Below, piece after piece: positions 16,441 to 24,686 of a stretch of 33,974 bases of DNA. How positions within the stretch are numbered: the first letter of the stretch is position 1; the number at the start of each line of letters is the position of its first letter. The notes below the pieces were generated by a model that did no database searches, was not told the origin of the DNA, and saw only the letters and a program-made list of their open reading frames with translations. Origin of the DNA: Microcaldota archaeon (GTDB taxonomy: Archaea > Micrarchaeota > Micrarchaeia > Anstonellales > Bilamarchaeaceae); contig WJIU01000012.1 of the NCBI GenBank assembly GCA_014730115.1, positions 1 through 33,974 of the forward strand, written 5' to 3'. Both the position numbers and the translations under genes were made by a program.

Positions 16441-16830
16441 GTGGACTATGTTCTGAGGGAATCGGCTGTTACGTGGTTAAAGGAAAACGGATTTGAAAAG
16501 CCAGACATAAAGGAGCTTGAGCGGGTCTTGAACCAGATTGACCTTAAAAAAAGAAAGGAAAATGACCTTCTGATACTTCCGGACAATACCGGCAAAAAGG
16601 TAGCGGCCATGGTTTATCTGCTTGATTTGATTACGGATTCCGAAGGAAAGCCATTATGTTACGACAGCAAAGGCTTTGTAGAAATTCCGGATGAAGCAAA
16701 AGAATTGTACCGGAATGAGCTGGAACTGGAAGAGCTGGAGGATTCCATCAGCAAGATAAAGAAAGTAAAATTCGGAAGGACACACTCCCGGCCAAAGAGA
16801 AGGGGAAGCGTCCTGGATGAAAGATACTAG
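16441..16830 (+). CDS. Hypothetical protein
   Basis: 129 aa starting at GTG with GGTGA about 6-10 nt upstream. No family is recognised. The N-terminal half is helical and charged; the middle holds LLILPDNTGKKVAAMVYLLDLI; the C-terminus is basic (GRTHSRPKRRGSVLDERY) and could contact nucleic acid. It follows pepA by 35 nt and may be co-transcribed. Its TAG stop shares a CTAG with the convergent acylphosphatase stop. Confidence 0.7.
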   Translation: MDYVLRESAVTWLKENGFEKPDIKELERVLNQIDLKKRKENDLLILPDNTGKKVAAMVYLLDLITDSEGKPLCYDSKGFVEIPDEAKELYRNELELEELEDSISKIKKVKFGRTHSRPKRRGSVLDERY

Positions 16831-17099
16831 TATCTTATCCTGAAATCAGTAAACTTTCCCTTGTTTTCAACCCATTCGTGCTCTACTTCTGATACGTGGG
16901 CTGCAGAAGGCCCCTCGTGGCACCATTCCAGCATCTGCTCCAGATTGTCCCGGTCACCTTCCGCCACGATTTCAACCGAGCCGTCGCCAAGGTTCCTTAC
17001 CCAGCCTTTCAGGTCCAGGCGCCTTGCATAGTCCTGGGTATTGGCCCGGAAGAAAACACCCTGGACATGGCCGTGCACTTTGATATGAACTGCATCCAT
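16827..17099 (-). CDS. acyP: Acylphosphatase
   Basis: 90 aa, normal size. It hydrolyses acyl phosphates. The signature GHVQGVFFR has catalytic Arg18, and GWVRNLGDGSVE has Asn36; the C-terminal FRIRY strand is typical. ATG 17099 is used; an upstream TTG (17105) would add two residues. It lies downstream of the thermosome gene on the same strand with a 33-nt gap. Confidence 0.92.
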   Translation of the reverse strand: MDAVHIKVHGHVQGVFFRANTQDYARRLDLKGWVRNLGDGSVEIVAEGDRDNLEQMLEWCHEGPSAAHVSEVEHEWVENKGKFTDFRIRY

Positions 17100-17132
17100 A
17101 GACAAAGAAAGAGAAAAGAAAAAAATAAAAAA

Positions 17133-18794
17133 TCACATCATGGGCATTCCGCCGCCCATGCCTCCTGGCGGCATTTCAGGAGGTGCCCCGCCGCCTTTTG
17201 AGCCTCCCTTGGAGCTGATAATGTCATCAATCCTCAGGACAAGGCGGGCGGTTTCAGTGGCAGATGAAAATGCCTGTTTCTTGACCTTGGCCGGCTCATA
17301 GATGCCGGACTCCTTCAGGTCTGATATCTCTCCCTTGAGGACGTTCACGCCCACAGTCTTTCCGTCGCTCTCCTGATGCTTGTTCCTCAGGGAAACCAGG
17401 GTGTCGATAACGTCCATGCCTGCATTTTCTGCAAGTGCCTTGGGAATTGCTTCCAGCGCTTCGGCAAATGCCTGGATTGCCAGCTGCTCCCTGCCTCCGA
17501 TTTCAACGGCATAATCGTGAAGCACCTTGCTGAGCTCCATTTCCACGCTGCCGCCCCCGATTACGTACCTGCCGTCTTCGAGTGCGCTTGCAACTGCCCC
17601 CCTGGCGTCAACCACAGCCCTTTCGACTTCGCTTACTACGTGGTCGGTTCCGCCACGCACAAAGATTGAAACTGACTTGGGGTCCATGCATTCCTTGACA
17701 AACACCATGGATTCTCCGGAAACCTTTCTTTCCTCAACAAATCCTGCCTTTCCAAGCTCATCCTCCCTAAGGTCCTGGAGGCTGGAGGCAATCTTGCCCT
17801 GGGTTGCCCGGGAAAGCTTCTCCATGTCGCTTTTCTTTACCCTGCGCACGGCAGCAATTCCCTTTTTCGCAAGGAAGTGCTGGACAAGGTCGTCTATTCC
17901 TTTCTGGCAGAAAACAACGCTTGCCCCGGTTGCGGCAATCTTTTCCACCATATCCTTCATGGAAGACTCTTCCTGCTCAAGGAAGGCATTCATCTTGTCC
18001 GGAGAACTGATTTCAATCTTGGCATCAGTTTCGGTTTTCTTGATTTCAAGCGCAGAGTCCAGAAGGAGTATCTTTGCGTCCTTTATTTTTCTGGGCATGC
18101 CACTGTGCACAATCTCCTTGTCGATTACAACGCCCCTGACCAGGTCGGTGTCCATGACATCGCCTCCTGCCTTTTTCTCTATCTTGATAAGCTCAAGGTC
18201 GACATAGGACTTGCCGTTGCTTTCAGAAGAAACCTGGATGACTGCGTCTGCAATAATATCCGCAATCTTGTTTTTCTCCGCATCGCTGCCGATGCCCTTG
18301 GAGCCCATGGCCACAAGGGATATCTTCTGGAGCACGTCCTTGTCCTGGGGGGTTACTTTCAGTGCAACACCATCAAGCGACTTGTCAGCCTTGTCTGCTG
18401 CCAGCTCATACCCCTTGATTATGACAGTGGGGTGGATATTCTGGTCAAGCAGATCGCCAGCCTTCTTGAGCAGGTTTCCTGCAATGACAACTGATGTAGT
18501 GGTTCCGTCCCCCACTTCCTTGTCCTGGGTCTTGGCAATCTCCACCATCAGCTTTGCCGCCGGATGGTCCACGTTCATTTCCTCCAGAATGGTGGCTCCA
18601 TCGTTGGTTATGACAATATCGCCCAAATCAGAAACCAGCATCTTGTCCATCCCTTTCGGACCCAAAGTCGTCTTTATTATACTTGCAACCGCATAACCGA
18701 TTGTAATATTGACGCGCATTGCGTCCCTGCCTAAAACTCTCTGTGCCCCTTCGGGCAGAACATACATTGGTTCTCCACTTACCTGCTTTGTCAT
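17133..18794 (-). CDS. ths: Thermosome subunit (group II chaperonin)
   Basis: 553 aa. Forms the double-ring ATP-driven folding chamber. Motifs: TTLGPKGMDKML (42-53), the ATP-binding VITNDGATIL and EVGDGTTT (93-100), and the C-terminal Gly/Met-rich tail GGMGGGMPMM that lies in the cavity. ATG 18794 is chosen because GAGGTGA lies about 6 nt upstream; the longer frame from 18818 is unlikely. Only one subunit gene is visible in the window, so a homo-oligomer is possible. The 213-nt region to the next divergent gene holds its promoter; a TTTTTTAAACA stretch near 18887 is a TATA candidate. Confidence 0.95.
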   Translation of the reverse strand: MTKQVSGEPMYVLPEGAQRVLGRDAMRVNITIGYAVASIIKTTLGPKGMDKMLVSDLGDIVITNDGATILEEMNVDHPAAKLMVEIAKTQDKEVGDGTTTSVVIAGNLLKKAGDLLDQNIHPTVIIKGYELAADKADKSLDGVALKVTPQDKDVLQKISLVAMGSKGIGSDAEKNKIADIIADAVIQVSSESNGKSYVDLELIKIEKKAGGDVMDTDLVRGVVIDKEIVHSGMPRKIKDAKILLLDSALEIKKTETDAKIEISSPDKMNAFLEQEESSMKDMVEKIAATGASVVFCQKGIDDLVQHFLAKKGIAAVRRVKKSDMEKLSRATQGKIASSLQDLREDELGKAGFVEERKVSGESMVFVKECMDPKSVSIFVRGGTDHVVSEVERAVVDARGAVASALEDGRYVIGGGSVEMELSKVLHDYAVEIGGREQLAIQAFAEALEAIPKALAENAGMDVIDTLVSLRNKHQESDGKTVGVNVLKGEISDLKESGIYEPAKVKKQAFSSATETARLVLRIDDIISSKGGSKGGGAPPEMPPGGMGGGMPMM

Positions 18795-19007
18795 TCTTTT
18801 CACCTCAATATCAACCAATAGCTCTTTCTTTCAGAGGCTCTATCGGTCTATAACTAGAAGTATGGTGATATTCATAACAAATGTTTAAAAAATTAGCGTG
18901 GAGAACCGGATTTTGGCACATTCAAAATGACGGAAAGCCAATGCTGGACAGCTTATCCCACAGAAAAGGCATCAGGATTTTAAGTTACTTCGGAACCATC
19001 AGTTCAC
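18795..19007. other. Intergenic region between divergent thermosome gene and orphan gene
   Basis: Holds the thermosome leader with GAGGTGA on the minus strand, a minus-strand TATA candidate near 18887, and a plus-strand ATTTTAAG (18977-18984) centred 27 nt before the ATG at 19008. No RNA gene or repeat is seen. Confidence 0.4.
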
Positions 19008-19568
19008 ATGCCCGGTCCAATACCAATGGAAGAACAATCAGAGAGTGAGAGGCTAATCACAGGAGCACACCAGGAAGTTTTTGAAGACGCAAGCAGGGTA
19101 ATATCCGAAATCTACGAATCAAGGAGGCGTGAAGAGGGGCTCTTTGACCTTCGTGAAACCAGCGTCTATATCCCCCGCCTGCTCTGGAACTGGGTTCTTC
19201 AGCCGGTCCAGGAGCAATTCAATGAGATATATGAGAACATGAAAAGCGCCAATGACCGCAATGCAATCCGGGATGTGGTGGAGATTGCCGTAAGGGCCGC
19301 TTCTGATGAGCTTCGGCAGCTGCCTGAAGAGCAAACTGCCGAAATGACAGCAGGCGAGGCAAAAGACAGGATATTCAGGACTGCGATTGAAATGATTCAG
19401 AGCAGGGAGGTTGGAGGCACGGAAGAGCAGGGGATACGGAATGCCGCAATTGACGCTCTCAGTCTCGGAAGAAGCAGATGGCTGATGGCCGAGCCCTGGC
19501 ATACCGAATCAGGGGAGATAGCTGACAACTTCATATCCCGGACCGTCCCCCAGAGAAGGCCAAGATAA
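19008..19568 (+). CDS. Hypothetical helical protein
   Basis: 186 aa, no family recognised. Highly charged and mostly helical in appearance, without signal peptide or membrane segment. A central IPRLLWNWVLQPVQEQFNEI is the most hydrophobic stretch. The TATA-like box about 27 nt upstream supports ATG 19008 and a leaderless transcript; ATG 19026 is an alternative. It is followed by the anion transporter with its own TATA box. Confidence 0.7.
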   Translation: MPGPIPMEEQSESERLITGAHQEVFEDASRVISEIYESRRREEGLFDLRETSVYIPRLLWNWVLQPVQEQFNEIYENMKSANDRNAIRDVVEIAVRAASDELRQLPEEQTAEMTAGEAKDRIFRTAIEMIQSREVGGTEEQGIRNAAIDALSLGRSRWLMAEPWHTESGEIADNFISRTVPQRRPR

Positions 19569-19600
19569 TTCCTCGAAGGCAATCTGCAAGTTGCAGACAA

Positions 19601-19608
19601 ATTATAAA
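19601..19608 (+). promoter_or_regulatory. TATA-like box of the SLC13 transporter gene
   Basis: TTATAAAT is centred 28 nt before ATG 19633. This supports the downstream start rather than ATG 19591, which would place the box inside the coding region. Confidence 0.55.
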
Positions 19609-19632
19609 TTGGACTGCCTTAGTACTAAATGG

Positions 19633-20973
19633 ATGGCAGCCACCGGCAAGGCAAAGCCCCTTTTCATTGCTCTGGCAGTTCTGCTCTCTGTTATTGCTTA
19701 TACTCTTGATTTGCCACTTGCCGGCCAGGGCCAGGTAGTAATGGCAATCACTGTATTCATAGGGACAATGTGGTTCACCGAAGCGCTGCCCCTCCATGTG
19801 ACCGCCCTGATTGTCCCTGTTCTGCTTCTGTTGCTGGGCGGATTCAGTACCAGGGAGGCATTCTCCCCCTTCTTTGCTTCTACCATAGTGCTGTTTTTCG
19901 GGGGATTCATGATTGCCAGGGCAATGCAGAAGCACGGCCTGGACAAGCAGATTGCTGTGAGTTTTATTAGCAGGTTCGGGACAACGCCCGCAGGCTTTCT
20001 TTTGGGAATAATGGTAATAACGGCATTTCTGTCGTTCTGGATAAGCAACACCGCCTCCACTGCGATAATGCTTCCAATAGTGCTCTACGCCGTATCAAAG
20101 TCCAAGCTGGAAGGCAAGGGCTCCAACACAACCAAAGTCCTTGTGCTGGGTGTGGCATTCGCCGCCACCATAGGCGGCATCGGGACCATAGTGGGCACAC
20201 CACCCAACGGCATAACCGTAGCAGACCTAAGTGAAAAGGGAATTGAGGTCTCTTTCGTGGAATGGATGTTCTACGCAATGCCGTTTGTGATACTTTTCCT
20301 GCCCGTGGCGTGGTTTATACTGCTCAGGGTATACAAACCTGAAATCAGCAAAATTGAAATGCACCGGAAAAAGGGCAGGTGGACCGGGAAGCACAAATGC
20401 GTGCTGGCAGTCGGGGCTTTCACCATGCTGCTCTGGGTCTCTTCATTCATACACGGGGTTTCAGACTCAGTGGTTTCCCTGATTGCAGTGGTGTTTCTTT
20501 ATCTTTTCGGCCTTCTTGAAACCGAGGATGTATCAAAAATCAGGTGGAGTGCACTTCTGCTTTTCGGTGGAGGCCTCAGCCTTGGCGCGGCCATAGATGC
20601 ATCAGGAGTCTCCCCGTATCTTGGGGATTTGCTGGGAGGGCTGGTCGCAGGACAGGGAATCCTCATGCTGTTCATTTCTGTGCTGGTTTTCGCAGTGGTA
20701 ATGACTTTGAGCGCAAGCAACACCGCCACCGCGGCACTGATTGTTCCGGTGGTGATACCGCTGGCGGCAGTGCTGGGCGTGGACATCAAGGAGCTGGCAA
20801 TCCTGGCAGGAATCGGAACATCGCTTGACTTCCTGATACCGGTTGGCACCCCGCCCTCGGCCATAGCCTATTCATCGGGCCACATCACCGTGGCCGACAT
20901 GTTCAGGGCAGGCATATTCATAACAGTTGCCGGCATCCTCCTCATGGCAGTTATGGCCTGGCTCTACTGGTAA
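19633..20973 (+). CDS. SLC13/DASS family anion (dicarboxylate/sulfate) sodium symporter
   Basis: 446 aa, about 11 membrane segments. The two family hairpin motifs are present: SNTASTAIMLPIV with IGTIVGTPPNG in the first half, and SASNTATAALIVPVVIPL with LIPVGTPPSAIAY in the second. These SNT motifs hold the sodium sites and the substrate. Likely imports di- or tricarboxylates, or sulfate, across the cytoplasmic membrane; the substrate cannot be fixed from sequence. The start at 19633 is set by the TATA box. The next gene begins 12 nt after its stop, so the two are probably co-transcribed. Confidence 0.9.
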   Translation: MAATGKAKPLFIALAVLLSVIAYTLDLPLAGQGQVVMAITVFIGTMWFTEALPLHVTALIVPVLLLLLGGFSTREAFSPFFASTIVLFFGGFMIARAMQKHGLDKQIAVSFISRFGTTPAGFLLGIMVITAFLSFWISNTASTAIMLPIVLYAVSKSKLEGKGSNTTKVLVLGVAFAATIGGIGTIVGTPPNGITVADLSEKGIEVSFVEWMFYAMPFVILFLPVAWFILLRVYKPEISKIEMHRKKGRWTGKHKCVLAVGAFTMLLWVSSFIHGVSDSVVSLIAVVFLYLFGLLETEDVSKIRWSALLLFGGGLSLGAAIDASGVSPYLGDLLGGLVAGQGILMLFISVLVFAVVMTLSASNTATAALIVPVVIPLAAVLGVDIKELAILAGIGTSLDFLIPVGTPPSAIAYSSGHITVADMFRAGIFITVAGILLMAVMAWLYW

Positions 20974-20985
20974 AGGCTAATAAGG

Positions 20986-23421
20986 ATGCGGTACAGTAAC
21001 CATCTTATGAAATCCCGGGCTCTTATGCTGGCTCTAATTACTCTGCTGCCCATGGCACAGGCCACACTTTTCACCGGAGACGGGACATACAAGATGTACA
21101 TTGGGGATACTGCAATATCCTCCAACGACTTCGGGATTGCCCTGGTAAACGTAACCTGGCATGAGGGAGAGGAAGGCGAAATTGTGCTGGACCAGGCAGA
21201 GTACGAGGTTGAGTTCGGCGGCACCCTGCTGTCCAGCCCGGCACTTGAAACCGGAGAAAGCTTCACCGAAAGCGCAGACCAGGGAAAGGAAAATGTCACC
21301 ATAACAGTGGAAAATCTTGAGTATGAGCCTTCGCCCCCGTCTTTCACCACCTATACCCCTCCCAGGTTTCCGGCCACCACGCAGATTAAATCAGAGAGCT
21401 ATGTGCCACCTCCGCCCGATGTTGAAATAGAAGACATAACCGTGGAGCCTACCAAATTCAGCGCGTGGGTGGAATGGGAAACCGACAAGGATGCCAACGG
21501 GACCCTGGCCGTCTACAACAAGACATCCCCGGCTCCGGCCAAAGAATATGAATTGCCTTCCGAGGACAGCTTTCACTCAGTAAATGTTACCGGACTGAAA
21601 TCAGACACAAGCTACAGCGCTGAAGTCACTGCATGCACCGGGCAGAGCTGCACTGGGGAGTCAGAGAACTTCCAGACGCTTCCCGTTGTCCCGGAGATAT
21701 GCAATGTTACTGTTCTCAACTATACAAATGACACCGCAGTGATTGCCTGGAATACTGACGTGCCTTCCGATTCCAGGGTATTTTACCGGGAGATGGGGAC
21801 GTCTGAATGGCGTGTTGTCCCCCTTGCCCTTCCCTGGCAGGAGATAAAGCAGCATTTCATATTCAACCTTTCCAAAGACCCGGATTATGCAGGCAGGTCT
21901 GCATCATTTTCAGGCGAAGGACCCGCCCTGGTCCTTGGCCCCGACCTTCCTGACATGTTCAGCCTTCCTGAAGACTACAGCATACAAAGCGATTATATCA
22001 GCAATATTGACAGGGATTATCTGAGCCTGGTAATAAAGCCATACCACCAGATCAAGCTGTACGGGCTCCGGCCGGAAACACACTACCAGTTCAAGGCATC
22101 CAGCTGCGCAGACCGGTGCGCCAATTCATCCATGGAAATATTCACTACGACCTATACCATAAAAAAGCCCCATGCGGTTTTCGTGCAGCCGCCGGATTCC
22201 GTTGAGCACGGAACCAGCGCAGTCCTTGTAATATCTGCATACAGCCAGAACCCCGATGGATATCTTACCGGTGTGGAACTCATGTGGAACGATGGGGGCT
22301 TCAGGAACCTCACCCCCCAGTTCGGAGGGGATTATGATACATTTGTCCCGGTTGATTACCCCACGCTCAGCATGGCGAGCATAACTTTTCGTTATGCCGG
22401 GGGCCATACGGTCCAGCTTACCGTAACGGACAACTACAGCCAGACCACGGTAGAAACAATAAATATCCAGTCCCTGGCCAATGACCGGTGCTCGGGAACC
22501 CCTGCCGTGTATTACCCTGAGGATACTGAATGCACCGACAGATGGCCCAATGCAGGCGGGCCGACTGTCAACTACAACAACGGGATAGGCGCCTGCCATG
22601 CCTTTGAGGTATGCGATGGGAACCTGGACTACATGATAGCAGATGCCGAAAGCTGCTGCAATGGAGAAAAGAATTTTTCCGAAGAGCCCACCCAGAACCG
22701 GGGATACAGCTACAATAAGTATCTGGCCTGTGCGTCCGCAATTGCAAACACCAAAAGCAAGGCCGGCATGTTCAGCATGACCACTGATTCCAGCATGAAA
22801 ATATGCAAGGCATCTTATCTGGTTTACGGCATCGGCTCCCAAGCCATTTACATGAAGGACTATTATACTGCAGAAGCCTGCTGCAAGGCCTCCAGTTTCT
22901 GCGAGGACTATCCAAAATACCAGTCATGGAATCCCTGGCCCCAGAGCAACATCAAGTTCAACGAGCTTTGGTGCTACTGGAAGGATTACGGCGCTTTCGG
23001 AAAAAAGCCAAAGAACGGGTGGTACAACAGCGACACCAACCCTGAGAGCAACAACAACGCCCTGGCCGACATTCCTGCCCACGCATCGGTCAATACCATG
23101 AATACCGGAACCTGCGTGGACTATTCGTTTGTGGTAACCACTGCGCTGCGGAAGGCAGGGTTTGGCAGCAATGAGATACTCTCTGTGCGCAGCCCTGGCC
23201 ACCTCTACAACCTGGTATGGCTTCCAGGGGACGGAAAATACTCCTTCATTGACACGGTTGGAAACAATGGCGGAGACTTTTTCACAGGTTCAGGGTGGAC
23301 CTGGGATACAAAAAAGAAAAAGAATCTGGACCATTGCGATTATGATTCCAACAAATGCTCAAACGACCGGGGGATGATGTACTGTCCCCCCAAGAGCATG
23401 GTTATGGGGTGCGACACATGA
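20986..23421 (+). CDS. Secreted FN3-like/transglutaminase-like protein
   Basis: 811 aa. Signal peptide at residues 1-26 (MKSRALMLALITLLPMAQA within it). A beta-rich N-terminal domain (27-115) and a Pro-rich linker are followed by fibronectin type III-like repeats (about 146-232 and 235-388) and a PKD-like segment (about 393-495). The C-terminal part is Cys-rich (about 500-811) and has a transglutaminase-like triad pattern: TGTCVDYSFVVTTAL (C710), GHLYNLVW (H739) and YSFIDTVGN (D756). Likely an exported cysteine hydrolase or cross-linking enzyme with binding domains. No C-terminal anchor is seen; the overlapping next gene encodes an anchored partner. Confidence 0.75.
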   Translation: MRYSNHLMKSRALMLALITLLPMAQATLFTGDGTYKMYIGDTAISSNDFGIALVNVTWHEGEEGEIVLDQAEYEVEFGGTLLSSPALETGESFTESADQGKENVTITVENLEYEPSPPSFTTYTPPRFPATTQIKSESYVPPPPDVEIEDITVEPTKFSAWVEWETDKDANGTLAVYNKTSPAPAKEYELPSEDSFHSVNVTGLKSDTSYSAEVTACTGQSCTGESENFQTLPVVPEICNVTVLNYTNDTAVIAWNTDVPSDSRVFYREMGTSEWRVVPLALPWQEIKQHFIFNLSKDPDYAGRSASFSGEGPALVLGPDLPDMFSLPEDYSIQSDYISNIDRDYLSLVIKPYHQIKLYGLRPETHYQFKASSCADRCANSSMEIFTTTYTIKKPHAVFVQPPDSVEHGTSAVLVISAYSQNPDGYLTGVELMWNDGGFRNLTPQFGGDYDTFVPVDYPTLSMASITFRYAGGHTVQLTVTDNYSQTTVETINIQSLANDRCSGTPAVYYPEDTECTDRWPNAGGPTVNYNNGIGACHAFEVCDGNLDYMIADAESCCNGEKNFSEEPTQNRGYSYNKYLACASAIANTKSKAGMFSMTTDSSMKICKASYLVYGIGSQAIYMKDYYTAEACCKASSFCEDYPKYQSWNPWPQSNIKFNELWCYWKDYGAFGKKPKNGWYNSDTNPESNNNALADIPAHASVNTMNTGTCVDYSFVVTTALRKAGFGSNEILSVRSPGHLYNLVWLPGDGKYSFIDTVGNNGGDFFTGSGWTWDTKKKKNLDHCDYDSNKCSNDRGMMYCPPKSMVMGCDT

Positions 23422-24134
23422 GACTGCTGATGGTTCTGTTGGTGGCTTCCTGCCTTGCCTTTGCCCAGTCCACCGAAGGCTCATCGGGTACCGCGCCCGA
23501 CATGTTCCAGGGAGAGCTGGCGGTGGAAAAGACCGCTCCCGAAAATGTGGGCCTGAACGGGACGTTTAGCGTTAGGATAAACATAGCAAACCAGGAAAAT
23601 TCTGGAATAAGTGCAGTGGTTACCGAATATCTTGGCAATGTGGAGCCGGTCAGTCCGCTCCCCAATTACACCCAGATTGCCAACGAAACAATGTACGCTG
23701 CAGCCCCGCCAACGCTGACCTGGTCTGTGGACATTCCTGCAGGAGGGAATGCCTCAATTGTCTATTCGGTGAAACCCAGGTCGGTCGGGCCCCTGTCAAT
23801 CGGCCCGACTTCAGTAGCCGTGCAGGGCACAACGTTCTTCTCCAACAGCCTGATTGTGCATGTGGCATGCACCAGTTCCCCGGTCTGCAACGAATCCATT
23901 GGAGAGACACCGCTTACCTGCCCTGAAAAATGCGGCCATGCGAATATGACCCCTCCCCGGGCGCCGGAGCTGGAATCCATCCCCACGCCTGAATATATCC
24001 CGCCAGAACCGGAGGAAATCACCGCCGGCCCCGGAGAAACAGGGGAAGAGTCCGGGGAAACTATTCTGGTGGTGGCTGCAGTTGTGGCAGTCCTTGTGCT
24101 TGTGATTTATCTCCTGTACTCCAGGGAAAGGTAA
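23418..24134 (+). CDS. Membrane-anchored secreted protein (orphan)
   Basis: 238 aa from the ATG that overlaps the previous stop (ATGA). Signal peptide MRLLMVLLVASCLAFA (1-16), an Ig-like/DUF11-like beta domain (about 31-150, with VGLNGTFSVRINIANQENSG), four cysteines (151-172), a Pro/Glu-rich stalk, a C-terminal membrane helix (about 214-233) and a short basic tail. Several NXS/T sites suggest glycosylation. The overlap argues it works with the transglutaminase-like protein at the cell surface. Confidence 0.78.
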   Translation: MRLLMVLLVASCLAFAQSTEGSSGTAPDMFQGELAVEKTAPENVGLNGTFSVRINIANQENSGISAVVTEYLGNVEPVSPLPNYTQIANETMYAAAPPTLTWSVDIPAGGNASIVYSVKPRSVGPLSIGPTSVAVQGTTFFSNSLIVHVACTSSPVCNESIGETPLTCPEKCGHANMTPPRAPELESIPTPEYIPPEPEEITAGPGETGEESGETILVVAAVVAVLVLVIYLLYSRER

Positions 24135-24148
24135 GCAAAACAGCAACA

Positions 24149-24158
24149 GTTTTATACC
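24149..24158 (+). promoter_or_regulatory. TATA-like box of the frameshifted gene
   Basis: GTTTTATACC is centred 26-27 nt before ATG 24180, the spacing seen at intact genes in this window. The promoter looks intact although the gene is broken. Confidence 0.5.
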
Positions 24159-24179
24159 GCTGGGAATTAATGTATATTC

Positions 24180-24652
24180 ATGTCTAGAACCAGGACTCCC
24201 CGCAGGATTGCAGATGTGCTGAGACTTTCGGCTGCAAACGCGCCGAAGTCCTTTGACCGCAACTATCCGACTTCAATAGATATGCTGATGACGGCAGGGG
24301 GCTGAGGCCGGGGGAAGAAGAAGGGATTCTGGGGATGATTAAAGGCAGTGAGCATAACGAAGAAAGATGCGCGGCTTCCTATGTCGCAGCCAGGATAGGC
24401 CTGCTGTCAGCCATACCGGTACTGGAGGAGCAGCTGCAGGCAGGGTTGGAATCGCCCCATGTTGAATTTGCATTCAAAAATTTGCGCTGCAGTCACTGAA
24501 AGAGCCGGACAAGGAGGCCGGGCCCCCCCAGAAAAGGAATGCAGGTAGTGGAAATATTCAAAATGAGGAATTCCGAAGAGCCGGCGGAAAGGAGATACGC
24601 AGAGATGGTAATAACGGGGGCAGGAATCAAGTCATCGATTACCAGCTGGTAG
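24180..24652 (+). pseudogene. Helical (HEAT-like) protein gene broken by three apparent frameshifts
   Basis: ATG 24180 opens a frame ending after 41 codons (TGA 24303-24305). The adjoining frame then reads on from the G5 run (LRPGEEEGILGMIKG...) to a stop at 24499. A third frame continues from the A5 run near 24476 (FALQSLKEPDKEAGPP), and the second frame resumes after the C7 run near 24523 (MQVVEIFKMRNSEEPAERRY) to TAG 24652. Joined, they give about 155 residues of amphipathic helices resembling HEAT-type repeats. One base too few or too many in each run explains all three breaks. Either the gene is decayed or the assembly is wrong here; neighbours are intact. The SRP54 TATA box overlaps its end. 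Confidence 0.6.
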
Positions 24653-24686
24653 CTATAAAAAACTGTCCCAACCACTAAGGATACAG

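Noticed and set aside
17527..18494. Long plus-strand open frames (up to 226 codons) opposite the thermosome
   Set aside because: They are antisense to an unmistakable chaperonin gene and encode low-complexity Ser/Leu-rich sequence with no start signal.
22126..22842. A 238-codon minus-strand frame inside the transglutaminase-like gene
   Set aside because: Antisense to a signal-peptide protein with a coherent domain order; treated as a shadow.
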